A stretch of DNA of 64,000 nt from contig NZ_LGQW01000015.1 of the NCBI RefSeq assembly GCF_003116035.1, positions 2,825,805 to 2,889,804 of the forward strand, read 5' to 3'. Made by a program: the position numbers and the translations under genes. Source of the stretch: Azospirillum sp. TSH64 (GTDB taxonomy: Bacteria; Pseudomonadota; Alphaproteobacteria; Azospirillales; Azospirillaceae). A model generated the notes under the pieces. The model worked only from the letters and a program-made list of their open reading frames with translations. It did not search any database and was not told where the DNA came from. Shown here piece after piece: positions 43,333-52,363 of the stretch. Numbering within the stretch: the first letter of the stretch is position 1; every line of letters begins with the position of its first letter.

Positions 43333-45246
43333 TCAATGGTTCAGGCGGAAATGGTGGGCGATCAGCTCCTTGAAGCTCTTCACCAGGGACAGACAGTCCT
43401 TGAACTGGTCGCGGTCGAGCTTTCCCAGCCGGTCGGGGTACACGAGGTTGTCGACCGCCAGTTCCGCTCCCTCCTCAGGCCCGTCATCGGGAAGATCGAC
43501 ACGCGCCTTCAGGCGGATGGTCGACAGGATGGTGAAGGCCTCCACCAGATCGGTGGCCATCTTGCGGTCCAGTGCCCCCAGTTCGGCCAGCACCTGGATG
43601 CGCTCCACCGTGTTGGTTTCCGCCCGGTGCTTTTCCAGCGCCAGCGCTCGCACACCATGGACGATGGGGAAGATGCCGGCCTTCTTGATGTCGACCGCTT
43701 CCGCCCGGCGCCGCTCGAACAGGGCGGCGAACAGGCCGCTCGGCGTGTCGAAGGACAGGGCCGGACGGGCGAACTGGGTGAAGAACATCTGGTTGTCCTG
43801 CAGGCGGCCCAGCAGATAGTCCTTCGCCTCGGCCAGCAGGGTGGCGTCGCCGGCCACCGGGGCGGCGTCGTAGAAGATGGCGAGGTTCATCTGCGCCGCC
43901 TCGTCCGGACGGTGGATCCAGTTGAACAGCGCGTCCTTGTAGCCGGCGAGCGGCCGGGTCCAGTCCGGGTTCGACACCATGATGTTGCCGGGACAGGGCG
44001 GATAGCCGAACTCCACCAGATGGCGGGTGAAGTCGGCGGCGATCCTCGGCAGATAGGGACAGTCGAAGCCGTCGCGCAGGATCAGGCCGTTGTCCTGGTC
44101 GGTCTTCAGCAGCTGTTCGCCCCGCCCCTCGCTGCCCATCACGATCAGGCAGCTGTTGGCCAGCAGGTCCGGCGGAGCCAGCAGTTCGAACAGCTTGCGG
44201 AAGATTCGGCGGTTCAGCTCGGTCACCAGATCGGCGATGAAGGAGACCTTGACCCCGGTGGCATGCAAGGTGCGGATCAGCTCGACGATGGAGCGGCTGG
44301 CCCGGCACAGGTCGGCGGGATCGGCGGCATGCTCCACCTGCAACCCGATGACCTGGGAATGGTTGGACAGCACCGCCAGCAGGTCGCTTTGCCCCAACAG
44401 CCCGACGATGGCGCCGTTTTCCGTCACCACCACCCGACGCACCGCATGCTTGGTCATCAGCACCAGCGCATTGAACAGCAGGTCGTCGCGGTCGAGCGTC
44501 AGCAGTCCGTAGCGGGCGAGCGGCCCGACCGGCTCGCTCACCGGCCGGCCGTCCAGCACCACGAGGTCACGCAGGTCGGTGCCGGTCAGGATGCCAACCG
44601 CTCCATCCGCCCCGCGCACCAGCACGCTGCTGGCACGGTTCTGCCGCATCGCCTCGGCCGCGTCGCGCAGGCTGGCGGAGGCGTCGACGAACAGCGGCGG
44701 GTGGAGATAGGCCTGCCGGATACGCGCCATGGTCAGCGCCGCCATCTCGCGGTTGGACCTCAACGCCGCCAGATCGCGCATGCGCTGGGCGAAATCGCCG
44801 ATGATGGCGGCGCCGAATTCGGGGTTGTCCGCCGCCAGCGCTTCCAGTGCGGGGCGCGGGATCAGGTGGCAGGCGCACTCCTCGGCCGCGACGAAACGCC
44901 GGGCGGTGCTGCCGCCAGCGCCGGCACCCGCGGCGCCATAGAGAGCCTGCAAGCCGAAACGGTCGCCGGGTCCATGGACCGCCGCCACCTCGCCGCCGCG
45001 GCGCTCCTGCACGGTACCGCGCAGCACGACGAACATCGCATCGGTCGGCTCCTCCCGCGACAGCAGGACGGCGTCGCGCGGGTAGAGCGCGATGTCCAGC
45101 GCACCCGCCAGCGCCGTCCGCTGATCGTCGGTCAGCAGGTCGAAGGGGGGCTGACCGAAATCGAAGTCCGGGGAGGCGGTCGGCATCGCGTGCTGCACGG
45201 GGCAGGCTCCGTCACAGGAGGGCGGGGCATCGGGAAAAGGAGGCAT
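43333..45246 (-). CDS. cNMP-CBS-DUF294 putative nucleotidyltransferase
   Basis: A regulator of up to 637 residues: cyclic-nucleotide-binding-like domain (about 40-155), two CBS motifs (about 175-300), DUF294 nucleotidyltransferase (about 335-470, with IVMGSEGRGEQLLKTDQDNG) and a helical substrate-binding domain to the end. The fold resembles the GlnD nucleotidyltransferase, and such genes are common next to acetate/solute symporters, suggesting control of the transporter or of carbon state. ATG 45246 directly follows the T-tract of a terminator, and its only Shine-Dalgarno-like GGAGG lies inside that hairpin; ATG 45186 (MPTASPDFDFG) is an alternative start. It is followed by the exonuclease-like gene. 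Confidence 0.85.
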   Translation of the reverse strand: MPPFPDAPPSCDGACPVQHAMPTASPDFDFGQPPFDLLTDDQRTALAGALDIALYPRDAVLLSREEPTDAMFVVLRGTVQERRGGEVAAVHGPGDRFGLQALYGAAGAGAGGSTARRFVAAEECACHLIPRPALEALAADNPEFGAAIIGDFAQRMRDLAALRSNREMAALTMARIRQAYLHPPLFVDASASLRDAAEAMRQNRASSVLVRGADGAVGILTGTDLRDLVVLDGRPVSEPVGPLARYGLLTLDRDDLLFNALVLMTKHAVRRVVVTENGAIVGLLGQSDLLAVLSNHSQVIGLQVEHAADPADLCRASRSIVELIRTLHATGVKVSFIADLVTELNRRIFRKLFELLAPPDLLANSCLIVMGSEGRGEQLLKTDQDNGLILRDGFDCPYLPRIAADFTRHLVEFGYPPCPGNIMVSNPDWTRPLAGYKDALFNWIHRPDEAAQMNLAIFYDAAPVAGDATLLAEAKDYLLGRLQDNQMFFTQFARPALSFDTPSGLFAALFERRRAEAVDIKKAGIFPIVHGVRALALEKHRAETNTVERIQVLAELGALDRKMATDLVEAFTILSTIRLKARVDLPDDGPEEGAELAVDNLVYPDRLGKLDRDQFKDCLSLVKSFKELIAHHFRLNH

Positions 45247-45282
45247 AAAAAAGCGCCTCCGGACCGGATCCGGAGGCGCTTT
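45247..45282 (-). terminator. Intrinsic terminator of yjcH-actP, overlapping the next gene's leader
   Basis: On the minus strand AAAGCGCCTCCGGA (45282-45269) pairs perfectly with TCCGGAGGCGCTTT (45263-45250) around a 5-base loop and is followed by a run of T. The 3' arm contains GGAGG, and the T-run ends at ATG 45246 of the DUF294 gene. Confidence 0.85.
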
Positions 45283-45452
45283 CCAGGATACACCCGCCGG
45301 GCCCGAGGCCGAAAGCGGGTGCGACATTTGGCGGCGTGGTTCGGTCACCGCACGGGTTTGGGCCTTCCCCGAAGGGGGGAAGGGACGCGGTGCGAGACGC
45401 GATCCCTTCCCTGTTCTTGTTGCTCTGCCCGCTTCGTTCGAACGCTTGACGT

Positions 45453-47174
45453 TTAGTGGGCGGACGCACCCTCGGCACCCAGGCCGGTCTGCGACCGGAT
45501 GTACTGGGCCTCGAAGTCGCGACGCTCCTTCTGCGCCTGCTCGCTGTTGTCGGTAATCGAGAAGAACCAGATGCCGGCGAAGGACAGCAGGATCGAGAAC
45601 AGGCCCGGGTTGTCGTACGGGAAGATGGCGGTCGGGTTGCCCAGCACGGCCTTCCACACGGTCGGACCCAGAACCAGCAGGACGATCGCCGAAACCAGCC
45701 CCAGGCCGCCGCCCAGCACCGCGCCGCGGGTGGTCATCTTGCCCCAGAACATCGACATCAGCAGGATCGGGAAGTTGGCCGAGGCGGCGATGACGAAGGC
45801 CAGACCGACCATGAAGGCGACGTTCTGGTTCTCGAAGGCGATGCCCAGCACGATCGACAGGATGCCGATGGCGACGGTGGTGATCTTCGACACGCGGATT
45901 TCGTCGGCCTCGTTGGCGCGGCCCTTGGCGAAGACCGAGGCGTAGAGGTCATGGGAAACCGCCGAGGCGCCGGCCAGCGTCAGACCGGCAACCACCGCCA
46001 GGATGGTGGCGAAGGCGACCGCCGAGATGAAGCCGTAGAACAGGTCGCCGCCGACCGCATGGGCGGTGTGGATGGCCGCCATGTTGGTGCCGCCGATGAC
46101 ATTGGCGATCACCGCCTTGGCGCCGGCCGCCGGGGCCGCCGTCAGGAACGGATAGGCGCCGTTGGCGTCGGGGGCCAGGATCATCAGGATGGCGCCGAAG
46201 CCGATGATGAAGGTCAGGATGTAGAAGTAGCCGATGAAGCCGGTGGCGTAGAAGACCGACTTGCGGGCTTCCTTGGCGTCGGCGACGGTGAAGAAGCGCA
46301 TCAGGATGTGCGGCAGGCCGGCGGTGCCGAACATCAGAGCCATGCCCAGCGAGATGGCCGAGACCGGATCGGTGACCAGGGCGCCCGGCGACATGATCGC
46401 CAGACCCTTCGGGTGCGCCTCGACGGCGGCCTTGAACATCGCCTCGGGGCTGAAGCCGAACTTCGCCAGGATCATGAAGGCCATGAAGGAGGCGCCGGAC
46501 AGCAGCATCACCGCCTTGATGATCTGCACCCAGGTCGTCGCCAGCATGCCGCCGAAGGTCACGTAGCCGATCATCAGCACGCCGACGATGATGACGGCGA
46601 CCATATAGTCGAGACCGAACAGCAGCTGGATCAGCTTGCCGGCGCCGACCATCTGGGCGATCAGGTAGAAGGTGACGGTCGCCAGCGAGCCGCAGGCCGA
46701 CAGCGAACGGATCGGCGTCTGCTTGAAGCGGTAGGAGGCGACGTCGGCGAAGGTGTACTTGCCGAGGTTGCGCAGCCGCTCGGCCACCAGGAACAGCACG
46801 ATCGGCCAGCCGACCAGCCAGCCCACCGAATAGATCAGGCCGTCGAAGCCCGAGGCGTACACCAGGCCGGCGATGCCCAGGAAGGACGCGGCCGACATGT
46901 AGTCGCCGGCGATGGCGAGGCCGTTCTGGAAGCCGGTGATGCCGCCGCCGGCGGCGTAGAAGTCCTTGGCCGACTTGGTGCGGCGGGCCGCCCAGTAGGT
47001 GATGCCCAGCGTGAACAGCACGAAGGCCAGGAACATCAGGATGGCCGACCAGTTGGTCGCCTGCTTCTGCACGGCGCCGCCGATGGCGTCGGCCAGGACC
47101 GTGGTCGGAACCAGCGCGCCGGCGGCAGCCGCCACAGCGGCGACCGGAGCGGCAAGACGGGTGGTGGCGCGCAT
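45453..47174 (-). CDS. actP: Cation/acetate symporter
   Basis: A 573-residue sodium:solute symporter with about thirteen membrane helices and a hydrophobic N-terminal extension. Family features are [20 protein letters not shown] followed by [10 protein letters not shown] near residue 80, then a [20 protein letters not shown] segment near 290, and [20 protein letters not shown] near 400. The wording matches ActP-type acetate/glycolate permeases. ATG 47174 overlaps the TGA of yjcH by one base; a GTG at 47177 is an alternative. A long 3' region with stems (arms 45377-45385 and 45403-45411) precedes the terminator. Confidence 0.95.
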   Translation of the reverse strand: MRATTRLAAPVAAVAAAAGALVPTTVLADAIGGAVQKQATNWSAILMFLAFVLFTLGITYWAARRTKSAKDFYAAGGGITGFQNGLAIAGDYMSAASFLGIAGLVYASGFDGLIYSVGWLVGWPIVLFLVAERLRNLGKYTFADVASYRFKQTPIRSLSACGSLATVTFYLIAQMVGAGKLIQLLFGLDYMVAVIIVGVLMIGYVTFGGMLATTWVQIIKAVMLLSGASFMAFMILAKFGFSPEAMFKAAVEAHPKGLAIMSPGALVTDPVSAISLGMALMFGTAGLPHILMRFFTVADAKEARKSVFYATGFIGYFYILTFIIGFGAILMILAPDANGAYPFLTAAPAAGAKAVIANVIGGTNMAAIHTAHAVGGDLFYGFISAVAFATILAVVAGLTLAGASAVSHDLYASVFAKGRANEADEIRVSKITTVAIGILSIVLGIAFENQNVAFMVGLAFVIAASANFPILLMSMFWGKMTTRGAVLGGGLGLVSAIVLLVLGPTVWKAVLGNPTAIFPYDNPGLFSILLSFAGIWFFSITDNSEQAQKERRDFEAQYIRSQTGLGAEGASAH

Positions 47175-47476
47175 CACTTCGACTCCTCCAGGATCTGGCG
47201 GTTCAGTTCGTCGAATTCGCCGTTGGCCCGATGGACGTAGATGCCGGTCAGGATGAAGGCGGACACGATGGTGAAGACGCCGACGGGAATGCCCCAGGTC
47301 GTGACGCCGGAGCCGATCGGCGTGCCCAGGAACGACTTCCCGAATGCCACCAGCAGGATGAAGCCGAAATAAATAACGAGCATGGCAATCGACAAAGTCC
47401 AGGCGAAGGCGGACCGTTTCGCCACCAGTTCCTGGAACTTTGGATTGTTCACAATCCTTTGTGCGCTTTGACTCAT
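47174..47476 (-). CDS. yjcH: DUF485 (YjcH-type) membrane protein
   Basis: A 100-residue protein with two membrane helices (about 30-50 and 65-87). The N-terminal [20 protein letters not shown] and the core [16 protein letters not shown] followed by [11 protein letters not shown] are the DUF485 signature. Genes of this family almost always precede actP and may assist the transporter; the exact role is unknown. It overlaps actP by one base and lies about 140 bases downstream of a FNR-like site. Confidence 0.93.
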   Translation of the reverse strand: MSQSAQRIVNNPKFQELVAKRSAFAWTLSIAMLVIYFGFILLVAFGKSFLGTPIGSGVTTWGIPVGVFTIVSAFILTGIYVHRANGEFDELNRQILEESK

Positions 47477-47842
47477 GTGCGTCCCCTCATCGAGTGCCGG
47501 CAATCTTCTGCGATCCATCCAGACATCGTCTTCGGGATCAGCGGGCATTTGCCGTCCGGGCGGTCGCGTCCGGGTTTCTTCCCGTAATTCGTACGCCCTT
47601 GACCTGCCCAATTGTTTGATACAGATCATTGTTGGGCGCACCCCCTACCTTGGTCGATGGGGTGGGCGCAGAGGGGGCGGACAGCTCTGAAAAAGCAAGC
47701 GCGGGCAAGGCTGTAGCGCCATACGGGAAAGGCGCCCCCGTTGCCGGGTGCGCCTTTCAAACAGTCAGCTTTTCAAACGGCTTCGTTGGGAATCAGTGGC
47801 GGGGCCGCGCGGTGGCGCCACCCTGCCGGGACTGGCTGCCCT
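47477..47842. other. Intergenic region upstream of yjcH and downstream of DUF1178
   Basis: These 366 bases hold the promoter region of the yjcH-actP operon, including the FNR-like site, and no gene. GAAAGGCGC (47727-47735) and GCGCCTTTC (47750-47758) form a 9-bp inverted repeat about 85 bases after the DUF1178 stop; it lacks a T-tract, so it is at best a weak terminator. Confidence 0.45.
47616..47629 (-). promoter_or_regulatory. FNR/FixK-like binding site upstream of yjcH-actP
   Basis: TTGATACAGATCAT matches the FNR/FixK consensus TTGATNNNNATCAA at nine of ten defined positions. It is centred about 146 bases before the yjcH start codon, so the operon may respond to oxygen through a FNR/FixK/Aad-type CRP-family regulator (inference). 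Confidence 0.5.
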
Positions 47843-48430
47843 TCAGGAATCGGTGCGCGGAATCCACGGGATGCGGTGAAATGTCACACCTTCCTCGTGG
47901 AGTTCGGAGACCTCCTCGTCGGACGCCTCGCCATAGATACCGCGCGGGTCGGTCTCGCCGTAATGGATGCGCCGCGCCTCCTCGGCGAAACGGTCGCCGA
48001 CATAGTCGCAGTTCTTCTCCACGCTGCGCCGCACCTCGGTCAGCTGCCGCATCACCTCGGCCACCGCCTCGCGCTGGGCGTCGTTCAGGCTCGGCGGCAG
48101 GGCGGCGACCACGTCGGCGGCGTTCGGCAGCGGGACCGGCGCGGGAAGCGGCGCCGGAAGGGGCACCGGCACCGCATTGGGGGGAGCAGCCGGCGGCGCC
48201 ACCGACGGGGCGCTGGCCGCAACGGCTTCGGCCTGCTCGCGGGCACGGTCGGCGGCCTTGGCGACGCCCTTGGCGATGCGCGGAGCCATCGGCGCCTTGC
48301 CGACCACAGTGTCGCCGCAGATCGGACAGGCGATCTGATGGCCCGCCGCCTGTTCGTCATAGGCGGCACCGTTGCGGAACCACGCCTCGAACTGGTGGTC
48401 GGCCGAGCATCTCAACGCGAAGAGGATCAT
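47843..48430 (-). CDS. DUF1178 family protein
   Basis: A 195-residue protein. The N-terminus MILFALRCSADHQFEAWFRN and IACPICGDTVVGKAPMAPRI near residue 35 form the DUF1178 zinc-finger-like start. A Pro/Ala-rich linker (about 70-105) follows, and the C-terminus has CDYVGDRFAEEARRIHYGET followed by DPRGIYGEASDEEVSELHEEG. The family is common in alphaproteobacteria, often near grxC and nitrilase genes as here, and its function is unknown. An acetate-permease block separates it from grxC in this window. Confidence 0.92.
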   Translation of the reverse strand: MILFALRCSADHQFEAWFRNGAAYDEQAAGHQIACPICGDTVVGKAPMAPRIAKGVAKAADRAREQAEAVAASAPSVAPPAAPPNAVPVPLPAPLPAPVPLPNAADVVAALPPSLNDAQREAVAEVMRQLTEVRRSVEKNCDYVGDRFAEEARRIHYGETDPRGIYGEASDEEVSELHEEGVTFHRIPWIPRTDS

Positions 48431-48629
48431 ATCCCCACAAGCCCCAACTGACCCGCAGCAGGAAAGACAAATCCGTGCACGCCGGTCCGGGTTGCGGCGC
48501 GACTCGGGAATCGTCCTAATTCAGCACGGCCGGGCCGCGCCGTCAAACGCCGGACGGGCCATAGGCGCGTACCTCCTGTGATATCGTTCCCGACACCATC
48601 GAAAAAAGTCCGGATAAGGGAGTTTCCCC

Positions 48630-49190
48630 ATGCCCACACCCCATCCGCTGTCGCCGCCCTCCCCCTGGGTGGAGCGGTTCGCCCCGCTGGTGCGGACGGG
48701 CGGGCGGGTGCTCGACCTCGCCTGCGGCGGCGGACGGCATCTGCGCCTGTTCCATCGCCTCGGCCATCCGGTGGTGGGGTTGGACCGTGACCTAGGCGGC
48801 GTCGCCGACCTGGAGGGCGGCACGAACGTCACCCTCGTTCAGGCCGACCTTGAAAGCGGCGACTCGGGCATTTCCGCCAATTCCCTGCCGGTTGACGGCA
48901 CCTTCGCCGGGATCGTCGTCACCAACTACCTGCACCGCCCGCTCTTCCCCGCCATCCTGGCGGCGCTGGAGCCGGGCGGCGTGCTGATCTACGAGACCTT
49001 CGCCGACGGCAATGCCCGCTTCGGCCGCCCGTCCTCGCCCGACTTCCTGCTGCGGCGGGGGGAGTTGCTGGAAAGGGTGCATGGCAGGCTTCAGGTGGTG
49101 GCCTTCGAACAGGGCGAGCTGTCGGTGCCCAAGCCCGCGGTGGTGCAGCGGATCTGCGCCGTCGCCGGGGACGATCCGCTGCCGCTCTGA
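48630..49190 (+). CDS. Class I SAM-dependent methyltransferase (TehB-like)
   Basis: A 186-residue methyltransferase. Motif I is RVLDLACGGGRHLRLF near residue 27, the acidic ribose contact is VGLDRDLGG near 50, and GIVVTNYLHRPLFPAILAAL and PGGVLIYETFADGNARFG follow near 95-130. The compact single-domain form resembles TehB/UbiE-type small-molecule methyltransferases. The substrate is unknown. It is divergent from DUF1178 and converges with the SpoU methylase gene. Confidence 0.85.
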   Translation: MPTPHPLSPPSPWVERFAPLVRTGGRVLDLACGGGRHLRLFHRLGHPVVGLDRDLGGVADLEGGTNVTLVQADLESGDSGISANSLPVDGTFAGIVVTNYLHRPLFPAILAALEPGGVLIYETFADGNARFGRPSSPDFLLRRGELLERVHGRLQVVAFEQGELSVPKPAVVQRICAVAGDDPLPL

Positions 49191-49211
49191 CGGCGTCCTT
49201 ACGCGTCGCAC

Positions 49212-49796
49212 TCACTCGTCGCTGTCGTCGGCGACCGGCTTCTGCTCGCCGCGGATGCGGCGGCGGCGGTCCTCCTTGCGCATGATCTGCTTGCCATGCT
49301 TGTGCTGGGCCGGCCCTTCCAGCGGGCCGCCGGGACGCACCGGCCGCTCGGCGAAGCGGCCGAGCGAGATCATGCGGTCGTACATCACCAGCGCCCCGGC
49401 GACGCCGACATTGATGCAGAAGGACATCGGGATCTTCACCACATGGTCGCAGCGCGCCAGCAGCGCGGGCGACAGGCTGTCGCGCTCCGGCCCCAGCACA
49501 TAGGCGGCGCGCAACGGGTGACGGAAGCTGGGCAGTTCCACCGCGTCGTCGGTCAGTTCCACCCCGACCAATGTGCAGTCCCTGGGCAGGGTGAAGTCGG
49601 CCACCCGCTCGTGGATGTAGAGCGGCAGGTGCAGCGTGGCGCCCGAGGTGTCAACCAGCTTCGTCTCGCGCAGGTCCGGTTCCGGATCGATGGCGAAGAA
49701 GAAGGAGGCGCCGAAGGCATGGGCGGTGCGCATCAGGTTGCCGACATTGCCCGGCTTGCTGATCCGTTCCACCCCGATTCCGAAATAGCCACGCAT
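49212..49796 (-). CDS. SpoU/TrmH-family RNA 2'-O-methyltransferase
   Basis: A 194-residue SPOUT enzyme. Motif 1 is SKPGNVGNLMRTAHAFGAS near residue 10, motif 2 is YVLGPERDSLSPALLARCD near 100, and motif 3 is KIPMSFCINVGVAGALVMYD near 125; together they form the trefoil-knot SAM site. The C-terminal tail is basic (HGKQIMRKEDRRRRIRGEQ), suiting RNA binding. The target RNA is not predictable. ATG 49796 (MRGYFGIG) is the family start. It is divergent from the asparaginase gene with 79 bases between the start codons. Confidence 0.88.
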   Translation of the reverse strand: MRGYFGIGVERISKPGNVGNLMRTAHAFGASFFFAIDPEPDLRETKLVDTSGATLHLPLYIHERVADFTLPRDCTLVGVELTDDAVELPSFRHPLRAAYVLGPERDSLSPALLARCDHVVKIPMSFCINVGVAGALVMYDRMISLGRFAERPVRPGGPLEGPAQHKHGKQIMRKEDRRRRIRGEQKPVADDSDE

Positions 49797-49875
49797 GAAG
49801 AGCCCGCTGATCTGGGTAAGGATATGACCGGGCGGGAGCTTGCCGTCGCAGCCCGCCCGAGGCAAGCTTGCCGGC

Positions 49876-51009
49876 ATGAGCCCAGACAATCCTCACGACC
49901 ATTCCTCCTGCTGCAGCGGCGATCACCACCACGGCCATTCCCACCCTCATGGCCACCGGCCTGGCGAAAGCGCCGAAGGCCGCGCCGATCTCTCCGGCCC
50001 GGCGGAAAGCCCGATCACCGTCGAGGTGACGCGCGGCAGCCTGGTGGAGTCGGTCCACCGTGCCCGCGCCTGCATCGTCGATGCGGGCGGCCATGTGCTG
50101 GCGCGCTGGGGCGACATCGATGGACCGGTCTACCCGCGCTCCGCCATCAAGTCGCTGCAGGCGATCCCGCTGGTGGAAAGCGGCGCGCTCGACGCCTTCG
50201 GGCTGGGGGACCAGGAGTTGGCGCTCGCCTGCTCCTCCCACAACGGCGAGGCGCGGCATACGGAATTGGCGCGGTCCTGGGCCGAACGGGTCGGGCTGAC
50301 GCCGGGCGATTACGAATGCGGCGCGCAAATCCCCTACGATCCCGCCACCGCCGAGGATCTCGTCCGCCGCGGCGAGGCGCCGACCGCCTTCCACAACAAC
50401 TGCTCCGGCAAGCACAGCGGCTTTCTGACCACCGCCAGGCACAAGGGCGAACGGCTGAAGGGCTATGTCCGCTACGAACATCCGGTGCAGCAGCGCATCC
50501 TGGGCGTGATGGAGCAGATGACCGGACAGGACCTGTTCGGGGCGCCTTGGGGCGTCGACGGCTGTTCCATCCCCACCATCGGCATCCCGCTGGGCGCCAT
50601 CGCCTATGCCATGGCCCGCATCGCCGACCCGGTCGACCTGCCCGACGCCCGGGCCGAGGCCGTCACCCGCATCGCCGCCGCCTGGGGCAAGCACCCCTTC
50701 CTGATCGGCGGCACCGGCACCTTCGATACGGCGCTGATGGAGGCGGCCGGCGGCGCCGTGCTGGTCAAGGGCGGGGCCGAGGGCGTCGGCTGCGCCGTGA
50801 TCCCCGAGCAGGGCATCGGCATCGCGCTGAAGATCGAGGATGGCGCCGCCCGCGCCCGCGAGGTGGCGCTGGCCGCCCTGATCCGTTCGACCCAGGCGCT
50901 GACCGAGGCGCAATGGGCGCGCGTGCCGCAGCTGCTGACCACTCCGCTGCTGAACCGCGCCGGCGCGCGGGTGGGCGAAGTGCGGCCGGCGACGGGGTGG
51001 CCGGGCTGA
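49876..51009 (+). CDS. Asparaginase of the AnsA/R. etli type with His-rich N-terminus
   Basis: A 377-residue enzyme of the L-asparaginase II (thermolabile, R. etli-like) family, unrelated to E. coli AnsB. Catalytic-site motifs known from the Rhizobium enzyme are visible: YPRSAIKSLQ (Ser and Lys) near residue 93, HNNCSGKHSGF (zinc Cys and Lys) near 175 and WGVDGCSIPT (second zinc Cys) near 230. The first thirty residues form an extra tail, HDHSSCCSGDHHHGHSHPHG, rich in metal-binding His and Cys and not expected for the family. ATG 49876 follows AAGCTTGCCGGC without a clear ribosome-binding site; a start after the tail is therefore possible. Confidence 0.85.
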   Translation: MSPDNPHDHSSCCSGDHHHGHSHPHGHRPGESAEGRADLSGPAESPITVEVTRGSLVESVHRARACIVDAGGHVLARWGDIDGPVYPRSAIKSLQAIPLVESGALDAFGLGDQELALACSSHNGEARHTELARSWAERVGLTPGDYECGAQIPYDPATAEDLVRRGEAPTAFHNNCSGKHSGFLTTARHKGERLKGYVRYEHPVQQRILGVMEQMTGQDLFGAPWGVDGCSIPTIGIPLGAIAYAMARIADPVDLPDARAEAVTRIAAAWGKHPFLIGGTGTFDTALMEAAGGAVLVKGGAEGVGCAVIPEQGIGIALKIEDGAARAREVALAALIRSTQALTEAQWARVPQLLTTPLLNRAGARVGEVRPATGWPG

Positions 51010-51097
51010 GGCACTGACACTCATCAATCCGGCAGGTGCGATGCGGGCGGGCGCGGTGCTATGGTCGCCGCGCCCTTTTCCCCGCTGAGCGGTTCCC

Positions 51098-52336
51098 ATG
51101 AGCATCGACGACCTGCGCGCCCAGTATGAAGCCTATCCCTATCCGGCGCGCAATCCGGCTGACGAGGCCGGACGGCTGATCACCGGCTCGCCCAGCCACC
51201 TGGACGAGCTGGTGCAGCATGTCTTCGGCGGCCGGATCGACCATAGCAAGCCGCTGCGGGTTCTGGTGGCCGGCGGCGGCACGGGGGACGGCACCATCAT
51301 GCTGGCGCAGCAGATGGCCGATGCCGGCAATCCCGGCCGCATCGCCTACATCGACCTGTCCGACGCCAGCCGCGCCGTCGCCGAAGCGCGGGCCAAGGCG
51401 CGCGGCCTGACCAACATCGACTTCCACCGGGGGTCGCTGCTGGAGCTGGGCGGGGTCACGGCGGAAGCGGGGCCGTTCGACTACATCGACTGCTGCGGCG
51501 TGCTGCACCATCTGGACGACCCGGCGGCCGGCCTGCGCTCGCTGGCCGGCGCGCTGGCACCCGGCGGCGGTATCGGCATCATGGTCTACGCGCCCTACGG
51601 CCGCACCGGCGTCTACCCGATGCAGGAAGCGCTGCGCGGCATGACCGAGGGGTTGCCGCCCGCCGAAAAGGTGGCGCTTGCACGCCGGCTGATCCAGGCG
51701 CTGCCGCCGACCAACTGGCTGCTGAACAACCCGCACATCAGCGATCACCGGCTGGCCGACGCCAACCTCTACGATCTGCTGTTGCACAGCTGCGACCGCC
51801 CCTACAGCGTGCCGCAGTTGGCGGAGCTGGCGGAGAGCGCGGGGCTCGCCGTTGCGACGCTGATCGACCCGCTGCGCTACGAGCCGTCGCTGTGGGTCAA
51901 GGACGCCCGCATCCTGAAGCAGCTGTCGGGGCTGGGCATGCTGGAGCGCGCCGCCTGGACCGAGCGCATCACCGGTGCCTTCACCAAGCACATCGCCTAT
52001 CTGCTGCGTCCCGCCGATCTGGAGGCCGCCCGCATCCAGCCGGACGGGCCGGACGTGGTCCCAGTCCTGCGCGACATCGATGGAAAGACTGTCGCCAAAG
52101 CCGTTCCGCCCGGCGGCAGCCTGGAATTCGACCTGATGGGCAGCGTGGTGTCGCTTCCCCTGCCCCGGCTGGCCGGCCCGATCCTGTCTAGGGTCGACGG
52201 CAGGACCAGCCTGGGCGCGCTGCACACCGCAATCGAGCCGACAACGAAAGTCACCTGGGAGCAGTTCCTCGCCCAGTTCTGCCAGCTGTTCGACGCGCTG
52301 GGCGGGCTGGGCAAGATGCATCTGCGGCGGGGATAG
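51098..52336 (+). CDS. Class I SAM methyltransferase with YPYPxRNP N-terminus
   Basis: A 412-residue protein. The N-terminal LRAQYEAYPYPARNPADEAG is a family signature, followed by motif I RVLVAGGGTGDGTIMLAQQM near residue 54, IDLSDASRAVAEARAKARG near 84 and DCCGVLHHLDDPAAGLRSLA near 130. The long C-terminal part has PSLWVKDARILKQL and a final domain of unknown role (residues about 300-412). It is a recognised bacterial group of methyltransferase-domain proteins without a known substrate. It may follow the asparaginase as an operon (88 bases), though with no obvious link. Confidence 0.82.
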   Translation: MSIDDLRAQYEAYPYPARNPADEAGRLITGSPSHLDELVQHVFGGRIDHSKPLRVLVAGGGTGDGTIMLAQQMADAGNPGRIAYIDLSDASRAVAEARAKARGLTNIDFHRGSLLELGGVTAEAGPFDYIDCCGVLHHLDDPAAGLRSLAGALAPGGGIGIMVYAPYGRTGVYPMQEALRGMTEGLPPAEKVALARRLIQALPPTNWLLNNPHISDHRLADANLYDLLLHSCDRPYSVPQLAELAESAGLAVATLIDPLRYEPSLWVKDARILKQLSGLGMLERAAWTERITGAFTKHIAYLLRPADLEAARIQPDGPDVVPVLRDIDGKTVAKAVPPGGSLEFDLMGSVVSLPLPRLAGPILSRVDGRTSLGALHTAIEPTTKVTWEQFLAQFCQLFDALGGLGKMHLRRG

Positions 52337-52363
52337 GGCGACAGCCCCACCCCCGGCCAGCCC

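Noticed and set aside
43336..45456. 706-codon plus-strand frame opposite the DUF294 gene
   Set aside because: Antisense shadow; the minus strand carries clear CBS and nucleotidyltransferase motifs.
45456..47240. 594-codon plus-strand frame opposite actP
   Set aside because: Hydrophilic shadow of a membrane-protein gene; no start signal or homology pattern.
47727..47758. 9-bp inverted repeat after DUF1178 as an intrinsic terminator
   Set aside because: No T-tract on either strand and a 14-base loop; kept only as a note.
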